Assembly: GCA_021234155.1 (NCBI GenBank)
Contig: JAJEKV010000032.1
Span: 10,920,099 to 10,984,098 of the forward strand
From: Isoetes taiwanensis
Taxonomy: Eukaryota > Streptophyta > Lycopodiopsida > Isoetales > Isoetaceae
Reading direction: 5' to 3'
Length of the DNA stretch: 64,000 nucleotides
In this document: in pieces, positions 57,052 to 64,000 of the stretch
Layout: each line of letters begins with the position of its first letter
Position numbering within the stretch: the first letter of the stretch is position 1
Made by a program: the position numbers and the translations under genes
The notes under the pieces: model-generated
What the model was told of the DNA's origin: nothing
What the model saw: only the letters and a program-made list of their open reading frames with translations
Databases searched by the model: none

Positions 57052-57290
57052 GGCTTACTCCCTTTTCGAGTTTCCTGCTTGATGTATCTAATTCGCCACC
57101 TGAGTGAGCGATGTCATCCTAGGGGGCAAATTAGATACATCAAACAGAAAACGAAGGAGACTAAGCCAGGCTTACTCTCTTTTCGAGTTTCCTGCTTGAT
57201 GTATCTAATTCGCCACCTAAAATGAGTGAGCGACCTCATCCTAGAGGGCAAATTAGACACATCAAACAGGACAAACGAAAGAGACTAAGC
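57052..57290. repeat. two tandem foldback hairpins of about 115 bp
   Basis: Each unit has inverted arms: 'cttgatgtatctaatt.gcc' and, on the other side, 'ggcaaattagatacatcaa'. The first unit covers about 57052-57162 and the second about 57168-57285. The outer arms 'cttactc.ctttTcgagttt' pair with 'cgaa.gagactaag'. This looks like a MITE-type foldback element duplicated in tandem. Confidence 0.88.
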
Positions 57291-57372
57291 CAGGGCGAAA
57301 GATTAGGAAGTCCACTAATCCTAATTGGCATCTGTCCCTTACATCAGGCCCTTAGCATGTAAACTAAGCTAC

Positions 57373-57714
57373 CTATAAGTGCTCACCTGTGAGTGCCTCA
57401 GTAGCTTGAAGTTGCTTTTGATCCTCCCTACCTAAGGCTTGTACCCATGCTGTAGAAAATTCATGACAGCAATTCTCAATGCAACAGTGATTACAAATCC
57501 TGCAAAGTGAACGCAAATTTGTCAATGAGAATACAATTATACTAAGCACTTCAGGAATTTTGTTATGAAGTACCTCAAGAGGTGGCGGACTTACATCGAA
57601 TCGCCGATCTTGCCTTACCTTTGAATCACTTCCGATCTTGTAGAGTTGATCCATTCTCCGGTGTCTGTTGAATTCAACTGGAAAGTAATCCAAGGTTAGT
57701 ACCACATGACACAA
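57373..57714 (-). other. exon-like open stretch
   Basis: Minus-strand frame including FNRHRRMDQLYKIGSDSKVR then QDRRFD. A GTAAGT donor (about 57592, reading GATGTAAGTCC) sits just after it. It is likely one exon of a decayed gene of the element. No domain is recognised. Confidence 0.3.
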
Positions 57715-57719
57715 CAGGC

Positions 57720-58130
57720 ACCACTTTACACACCATAAATTCCATCATGACAAACTTTGCACCACAAATGGCGTCATATTCACCACATGTGGTGTGGCAT
57801 GTGGCACCAGGGTGGCGTCATATTCACCACATGTGGTGTGGCATGTGGCACCAAACTGGTGCCACATGACACACCACCTATGGCACCACAATGCACCCAA
57901 GGCACCACATATGGCAATCCATTACTTCGCACCACAAATGGCGTCAAAGACACCACATGTGGTGCAAAATGTGGATCCATAGTGGTGCCACATTAGACAC
58001 CACATGTGGCACCACAATGCAAAGAAGGCATCACATCCGGCAGGCATCCACCACCCCATATGTGGCAGATAGCGTGGTGCAATATTTAGCGTAGCAGTTG
58101 GCACCACATATGACAGACAATCCACCATTC
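57720..58130. repeat. CACCACATGTGGTG-rich repeat zone
   Basis: Units 'gcgtcatattcaccacatgt' with 'ggtgtggcatgtggcacca' recur at 57773 and 57815. Many 'ggcaccaca' and 'caccacatgtggtg' palindromes follow. The 14-bp palindrome CACCACATGTGGTG occurs at least three times (about 57780, 57822, 57950). Confidence 0.9.
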
Positions 58131-58624
58131 ACAAGTATCACCATATCTAACATCACATATGACACTAAGTATAGAAACATATGGAAGCCAATTCATTATT
58201 CAGATAAGGTACCACGTTTGGTACTATATGTGACACTACATATGTTACAAACTACATTATTAACATATAATTGGCACCATATGACTGTCCTGTAACACAT
58301 TTGGAGCTACATACTACTGTGAACTGAAATTATCCACCACAACTCGAAACTAGCAGCACAAATTTCCTACACATAACTTACAACACACCCAAATGAAGAA
58401 GTAAGTGGTGTACACGATTGTTCAAGCTTGCTAGACCTTCTTTGGAAAATAACAGTTCCAATATTAAATTGCATCATATGGTGGTTCGGAAGAAGAGGGT
58501 TGAAAAGTACCTATTTTTTCGGTGATTTTCCCGAGATTCTTCTTGACTTGAGGAGGCTTGAATTGTGGCCTAGTCATTTCAAGAGAGGAAGCATCATCGT
58601 GGCGAGGGTTGCTCTGCTTCCTCA

Positions 58625-59072
58625 CTATTTGAAATGCTTGCATGCTTCCTCTTTACGTTGGGGACGGAGAGTCTTGGACCCTTTTTCTCTTAGCTGTTGC
58701 CGAAACTCAACCCGGTTTATTTCTTTTCCTTTTGTATGAAGGTAATCGCAATTGACCATAGTCTGTGAGGCCATGCCTCCCCAGGCACACTTCCTGCCTG
58801 TGATTTTTTTGTAAAGGCACATATATTCATTATACCTCTCCTTGCTCAGATTCTTCAACCTGCATGATGAAACAAAACAATATTCTAAACAACAGAGAAT
58901 CATGGGCATCCCCGAATCTAGAATGCAACCCACACTGTAAGTGGATTTTCCTAATACTTTCGGTCCCCAAAACGATTTCGATTTCTTCTTGTGTGGCGTA
59001 ATGCTTTTCTTGCCTGTACATTTCCTTGTAGGTGTATCCCGTGGCATTCAAGTCCGGTATGATCAGAGCCAT
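58625..59072 (-). CDS. unidentified gene, probably two exons
   Basis: ATG at 59072 opens MALIIPDLNATGYTYKEMYR and continues EKHYATQEEIEIVLGTESIR. A second frame starting after an acceptor-like ATCATGCAG (about 58858) reads LKNLSKERYNEYMCLYKKIT, then KCAWGGMASQTM, and ends in a basic Lys/Arg/Gln-rich tail at 58625. The donor of the intron is unclear. No known family. It lies at the right end of the TGTGGTG-rich element. Confidence 0.4.
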
Positions 59073-59097
59073 TTCGTGATCGATCTTCTTGCCAGAA

Positions 59098-59221
59098 ATC
59101 AGAAATGGTCTTGGCGGATTAAGGGAGCGTGATCAGAGTTTTTGAGGGAAAATGAAAATTCAGAATCAGAAATGGTCTTGCCGGATTAAGGGAGCGTGAT
59201 CAGAGTTTTTGAGGGAAAATG
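59098..59221 (+). repeat. tandem duplication of about 65 bp
   Basis: 'aatcagaaatggtcttg.cg' and 'attaagggagcgtgatcaga' with 'gtttttgagggaaaatga' occur twice in direct order (about 59098 and 59163). Confidence 0.95.
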
Positions 59222-59419
59222 ATCGTGTACATTGCTGAATAAGACTGAATAAGACTGAAAGGACAAAATTTTGAATAAGTAATCATGTGTATATTTGAAA
59301 AAAATAACTGCCTCTCCCACTACAAATTCGGTAGTTCCCACCACACTTAGCACCCAAAAATGTGGTGCTAAAATGCACGTTTTTGTTCCACTACAACACC
59401 TTTCACCCAGAGAAAAACA

Positions 59420-61460
59420 CAATTAGGATTTTTTTTACAGAGGATTTTTTTTACACAATAAGGATCTTTCATGTGATGCTGTGAGCCGGAGTGAGAGGCT
59501 TGCATGAGTTTTTGGTTTGAAGAAGAAAAGGATGTACATATTGATCCTCAAATTGCTAGAAAAGGATCTGATGTCAGACACCTTGCATGAACCTTGGAGT
59601 GTTCTGAACCTTTTAGACTGTAAAATAGAATGAAGAATGAATATCTAGCATGACTTGCAGAGCTATCGAACCAATACTTTTTGGCCATATTCATGCTACA
59701 TCCAAACATGAATAAAACAAGAAACAATATATTAAACAAAAAAAAAAAACAGACTGTAAAACAAAATGAAGAATGATTTGAAGAATGAAGAATACTACAT
59801 ATTCATGTTTTTTGGCTAATATCTAGCGTACCAAATATGTAGAATGAAGGAAGAACAATGCGGATCGACAACACCACCACCAGAACTTTTCAGAGAAGAG
59901 AACTTTTGTGGCTTGATCCATATGAATGAAGTGCTCAAAATAACAATCGTTAGATTGTTGAAGCCAATCCAGATCAACGCTCCAAAAAAGTCGCACTCTA
60001 GAAATACTATTTAGTATGGCCCAATAAATATAGCAATAAAATCATAGAAAAACCATGGCAAAAAACATATAAAATTACAAAAATACTAGATATTCTTTCC
60101 CTGTTGAGAAACAACATTTCATCTCGCATAGAGCATATCTTCATATCAACATATAGTAGCTCAAGAAATGAAAATCTCACAAAACGAAGCTTTAGCCATA
60201 GTCTGGAGTATTGAAGGACAACTTTAATAGCAAAAAGAAACTTTCTACTGTATTTAGGACTTAAAAAAGGGATTGCTTTTGAACCACAAAGCTTCTCAAA
60301 TCTGGTGGCCATGAACCTTCTTAAATCCAGAAGAAGTGCTTAAAGCAGGAGAAAAAACAAATGAACGCTATATAATTTTCTACAACATAGAAAAATGCTA
60401 GATTTGGTATAGATTAGTTCTTCATGCTTTATATCAAGTTTAAATAGATACAATTGATCTCATATCAGTTGTGTAATTTAAATAACCTGCAATCTTGGAA
60501 AGATTTCCGGCTCAAACATTCTGCAAATCATAGATTGTACTCTGTTCTTGGAAATCAAGGTATGTTGGAAAGATAAGAGAGCTCAATAGCTGGCCAGATG
60601 GAATGTGCAGGAGCATATATGCATACAGGTGCAAACAGAAGAGGATCGCCATAGTTGAAGGCAGTATCTTGATGATGGCTTCCTCAGCAAGCTTTGAGAT
60701 GTCAACGCCCTTGAACAGGTCAAGACAACACATTACCAGCACCACATAAGCCCCACACTGGAATAGGGCCTATAATGCTACATGTATACCTACTTGCCAA
60801 TGGAAAAGTACATACTCATTGCCTCAATTCGTACAAGTGCACACCATTTCCGAATTGAGACAGACAGATGGATTGGAGAGTCATGCCAAGACAAGCTTTG
60901 TCAGTGCCAAATGGGAGCCATTGAGAATGAACGCCATACTCTTTAAAGCTGCCTGATCAGATCTGGACATGCTATGCTGAGTTGGTTAGGCCCAATTAGC
61001 CGTTGCATGTGATATTGAGCACGATTTCAGTGCGGTTGCAGGAACATATCTTCAAGAGGTCATGGACATGCGAGCTCAGCTATATCCTCGAACACGATCT
61101 TAACATGTCCCAAAATATTTTAGGATGTATATTTGTACAGTTTTTCAGCATTCTTATTACTGCCACGATTTTTCTTTCAAAAACTCTTTAAGGCAAGGGT
61201 TTTTTAATTTTGGGTCACATAGGCTATTGGTCTCTGTGGACGATAAAAATCATTCAATTCTTCTATCAACATTTTTTTTTTTGGGGTGGCAACTCTATTA
61301 GCATTTCAATCTTGCTCCAAACCATTGGGATTGAGAAGACATTGCTGAAAGGAAGTGTGTGTTAGATTGGGAACTGAACTACCGCGACCAAATATTGGAG
61401 TATAGTGAGTTCGTTCATGTTACGTTGAGAAGTTAAAAGATGATAGCATGATACCCCTTC
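59420..61460. other. AT-rich region, no firm gene
   Basis: A minus-strand stretch at 60745-60512 (frame LDLFKGVDISKLAEEAIIKI and onwards) looks coding-like, with hydrophobic helices. It begins without a clear start and ends at a possible splice site (TTTGCAG before 60520). It may be an exon of an unidentified membrane-protein gene. Another at 60312-60007 starts with ATG but has no recognised domain. Confidence 0.3.
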
Positions 61461-61469
61461 GTCTAAATT

Positions 61470-62705
61470 GCCCTTAGAGCATTAAACATAAATTTTCGTT
61501 AGACCATTTAATTTTAAAAAATTATAAAAATGCCCCTGTATTTTCCTCTAATTGTGAAAATGCCCTAATATTTAGGGTAATTATCAAAATACCCGTTTTG
61601 TGCTTTTCACGGCAACATCAGTATTGTCTCTTCTCTATTATGATCAGATTCCGACCATTTTCACCAGTTTGATGTCAAAAGGCAATTCCCTGATGATCGG
61701 TTAGCAGATTTGGATTAGCAATGACGTCCTTTGCCAAAAAGATTCAAGGCTGATAAAATTCAAAGCTTTAGAGTATGGGATTTGAACCCAGGATAAACCA
61801 GTTCTTATCTTCTCTTCTCCCCTTTATCTTCTAGATTTGCCTTGCTTCTCGAATCTCCCGATTATATGCAGAGTCTTCCTCTGGTCTGCCGAATCAATCA
61901 TCTGCAAGTCGAGTTCCTCTTTGCAGCAAGTTGAAGTCAAAGACCCTTTCTCAAATCAACGCATTGCCGCCGTATTTGCTTTTAGCTATCTGCACTTGCC
62001 GCTTTTTGCACAGGCTACACTGTACTTACAGATCATTTCTGTGATAAGGACAACAAAAGATTTTGCCCCTAAGCTTAATCGGTCATATTACAAAGTGATT
62101 TCTTTCTAGAATTCCACAGAGGTGTTGGGGATCTAAAGTAATAGAGATGACTTGAATCTAGTGTGGTTTGACAAGGCAAATGAGCTTTCAAAGTTACTAA
62201 AATCTAGCCCGAATATGGTAGATCTCTATAAAGGCATGTTTGCGTTGTACGTGGCTTCTCTGTGTGGCCAAGAAACGTAGCCAAAGTCCTCCTTCAATAT
62301 AGTGCTGATGTCCACTTCACCTATGTGGAGGGAGACATTCACCTCATCCCATTGGATGAGGCCGTCTATGCAAGTAACGAATCCACAGTTGAGCTCCTTC
62401 TATAACAGCGCAGAGGATTTGATCTACCCAGTAATAAGGACCATTATCTGACCAATCGACTTCAGGTACTGCCGAAACCACTGCCGGGCTGCAAATAAAT
62501 CATATCGGAATTATATGAATCATTGCAAATTCTTGCTATTGATGCTTCCCGATGCAATCTGATATTACAACTGCAAGGCAAAACATATTCTACGGCAGGA
62601 AAGTACAAAAATTAGGGGCATTTTGATAAATATATAAAATACAAGGGTATTTTGACAGTTATAGAAGAATATAGGGGCATTTTTACAATTTGCCCTTTAA
62701 TTTTA
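61470..62705. mobile_element. inverted-repeat-flanked segment containing an ankyrin fragment
   Basis: 61500-61600 ('aaaaatgcccctgtattttc' and 'tatcaaaatacccg') is repeated in inverse orientation at about 62605-62700. Similarity is perhaps 70 percent over 90-100 bp. Between them lie a tRNA-like B-box (reverse of GGGTTCAAATCCC, about 61783-61795) and ankyrin-like coding remnants. It may be a gene-capturing non-autonomous element. No target duplication was recognised. Confidence 0.45.
62130..62470 (+). pseudogene. ankyrin-repeat gene fragment
   Basis: Frames read LYVASLCGQET, then VAKVLLQYSADVHF, and PLDEAVYASNESTVELLL. This is the ankyrin pattern (G...V..LL..GAD......PL..A......VELLL). Frame changes and stops (about 62277, 62403) break it. 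Two repeats are recognisable. Confidence 0.65.
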
Positions 62706-63000
62706 GACTATTCGGTTGGATAAAAAATGTATAGGAATTGTCAATAGTCTTTTGAAGGTTATTTTAGTAATCTACTCGTACAGTGTCGGTCGATTATGGG
62801 CAATTGGCAAAATAAATCTGCGCCCTTATAAGTTACAGATGAATTGTTCTAAATTACAGAAGAATTGTGGTTAAACAAGCACGGGCTTTGGAGATGCCAG
62901 TAAATCTCGACAGGGATGTGGTTAAACGGCTGAATGAATCGCCATGGTTAATTTTGCAAGCTCCTGTTAATTCAGCAAAAAATGTAGCCGAAATCAACTG

Positions 63001-63498
63001 TTAAGTAGACAACGAATGGAAGGCTTGAGGAGAAAGATAGAGAGAAAGAACCCACTCTTCAATCTCTCCATTATCTCGCATATCCTTGAGTCTGTGCAAA
63101 AGCTCTTCACTCAAAAGAGAGCTCCGGCAGAGCGGGCAGGTAGTGTGGTTATGGCGAATCCATCCATCAATGCAATCCTTATGAAACCCATGTTTGCACA
63201 AAGGCATTCTTCTCCCAATTTCCCCTTTCTGCAGCTCGTTCAAACACACTGTGCACTGCTCATCTGCGCAAATTTCATCCCCAAATGTTATAACCGGAAT
63301 CGATCTCTCCACCTCTTCAATTGTCGCCTCAAAACTGCTGTCTTGGACATCGCAATCTGAGCACACAATCTCTGCTTCCGGTATTTTTCTGAGACCCCAA
63401 AACCTGGCAATGCGATCCAACCAATCCATGAATGCTGCAAGAATTGTGACGGTTACTGCCAGAATTTCTGGCAGATGAGTGCTCGTAGAATGGGCCAT
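63001..63498 (-). CDS. RING-H2 finger E3 ubiquitin ligase, ATL-like
   Basis: An intact single-exon frame of 165 residues from ATG at 63498 (ggccATGGCC-like context; gcccATGGCCC). A hydrophobic segment near residues 11-24 (EILAVTVTILAAFM) could be a membrane anchor. The RING-H2 finger spans residues 82-124: CTVC, CKHGFHKDC and CPLC give C-X2-C-X14-C-X2-H...H-X2-C-X10-C-X2-C, with the Trp of E2-contact type (GWIRHNHTTCPLC). After the finger is a short helical tail. The single exon, N-terminal hydrophobic region and RING-H2 fit the ATL/RHA class. Substrate is unknown. It looks intact and is a probable host gene. Confidence 0.88.
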   Translation of the reverse strand: MAHSTSTHLPEILAVTVTILAAFMDWLDRIARFWGLRKIPEAEIVCSDCDVQDSSFEATIEEVERSIPVITFGDEICADEQCTVCLNELQKGEIGRRMPLCKHGFHKDCIDGWIRHNHTTCPLCRSSLLSEELLHRLKDMRDNGEIEEWVLSLYLSPQAFHSLST

Positions 63499-63776
63499 GA
63501 GTATTGGGTCTGTGCTGCTGAAAGGATTGGATCCAGACGTCTGATCTGTAGATTGTATTTGTGGTGCAAGAATTGGTTCCTTCTCGGTCTCTAAGTACTT
63601 ACTGGGCCTCTTGATTTTTCCTCCACGTGCCCACGTGTACTTATTTTCATTGGATAAAACGTGCCAATTTGGACACCTTCTTTCATGTTTCTTATTTTGT
63701 TGCTTATCCCAAATTTTTACTCTTTTAATTCAATTCATTTCCTAAGTGTAATTCGCAGGTCTCCCTTATGGGGTCC
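63499..63776 (-). promoter_or_regulatory. upstream region of the RING-H2 gene
   Basis: About 280 bases between the ATG and the MITE. ACGTG cores occur at 63626-63638 (two copies in 'ccacgtgcccacgtgtac'), the G-box type CACGTG bound by bZIP/bHLH factors in plants. A TATA box was not confidently assigned. Confidence 0.45.
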
Positions 63777-63779
63777 TTA

Positions 63780-63921
63780 GAGCCGGTTCACATGCAATGA
63801 AGGCGCCATCACCATCATGTAAAAAGGCTCACCCTTTTACATGGACCATCGCCTGCCATCACCGATTAGCACAGGGCAAAACAGGGCCCCTCTTCGGCGA
63901 TGGTTGCATGTGAACCCAGCC
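63780..63921. mobile_element. 142-bp MITE with TTA target duplication (Tourist/PIF-Harbinger-like)
   Basis: Left end GAGCCGGTTCACATGCAA (63780-63797). The right end, reverse complemented, is GGCTGGGTTCACATGCAA (63904-63921). TTA flanks both sides (63777-63779 and 63922-63924). An inner hairpin ('catgtaaaaaggctcaccct' region) adds secondary structure. The 3-bp TTA duplication is typical of PIF/Harbinger-derived MITEs. It lies upstream of the RING-H2 gene. Confidence 0.82.
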
Positions 63922-64000
63922 TTACATCTGGTGTACTCGGATAAGGATTAGACGATCTATTTTGACATTGATTGCAATTGTGTGCACGTGGGTAAGGACT

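Larger units (their letters stand above)
48694..59396. mobile_element. probable second DNA element rich in TGTGGTG/CACCACA repeats
   Basis: A frameshifted DDE transposase on the plus strand (48955-52203) and small ORFs converging from both strands lie in a 10.7-kb zone with the motif TGTGGTG or its complement at many places. Near the proposed ends, 48735-48768 ('gtggtgggagatatcaaatttgtggtg' in part) and the reverse complement of 59311-59350 ('gtggtgggaactaccgaatt') are alike. TTGTAGTGGA at 48694 and TCCACTACAA at 59387 face each other. No clear target duplication was found, so the exact boundaries are uncertain. Confidence 0.45.

Noticed and set aside
1-64000. CRISPR arrays, bacterial operons or intact tRNA genes
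   Set aside because: No such structures were seen. Repeats here are eukaryotic minisatellites and transposon repeats, and the tRNA-like boxes belong to SINE-like sequences without a complete cloverleaf.

Overview
The window is nuclear DNA of a land plant. The evidence is a spliced ETO1-like BTB/TPR gene, an ATL-like RING-H2 gene, plant-type Ty3/gypsy and L1 retroelements, and a nuclear copy of the 5' end of a plastid 16S rRNA gene. A vascular plant outside the flowering plants (fern, lycophyte or gymnosperm) is an inference, based on a non-L1 type LINE and a Rep/HUH-like element that are not typical of angiosperms. Host genes sit only at the two edges: the ETO1-like gene at 2077-6477 and the RING-H2 gene at 63498-63001. 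Nearly everything between is nested mobile DNA.

Layout: 1-10 kb holds the ETO1-like gene (five coding exons, 901 codons), flanked by AT-rich repeats and two inverted SINE-like tRNA-derived heads. From 10.2 to 22.2 kb there is a decayed L1-type LINE (+). It contains an internal tandem duplication, a plastid 16S rRNA fragment, a 650-bp 5'-truncated retroposon with 14-bp target duplications, and a 6.8-kb gypsy element (-). From 23.4 to 40.1 kb there is a second LINE of another type. Its endonuclease domain is split by a 14,053-bp DNA element (24727-38779) with 27-bp terminal inverted repeats (24 of 27 matching).

The 14-kb element is the most striking object. On its right half, minus strand, it encodes a two-exon protein with a BAH-like domain, a 291-residue histone H3-like protein, a 315-codon acidic protein, and a decayed family of small coiled-coil proteins. 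The H3-like protein begins with the exact canonical start MARTKQTAR, followed by a 160-residue novel tail and an H3 histone fold. The left half, plus strand, carries an acidic broken ORF and a decayed transposase-like ORF series. About 66-bp palindromes built on GATCACACGACGCGAA recur through the element and were not noticed outside it. I read this as a large DNA transposon carrying its own chromatin proteins.

From 40.1 to 48.2 kb there is a broken coiled-coil/RING-like gene, a second truncated copy of the gypsy family, a cationic amino acid transporter fragment, and a decayed Rep (HUH)-like gene resembling replitron proteins. From 48.7 to 59.4 kb another probable DNA element carries a frameshifted DDE transposase (+), several small ORFs that converge from both strands, and abundant TGTGGTG/CACCACA repeats. 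From 59.4 to 64 kb there are an ankyrin gene fragment between inverted repeats, the RING-H2 gene, and a small TTA-flanked MITE.

All calls come from reading the sequence. No database search was run, so family names for decayed elements are recognitions, not verified matches.
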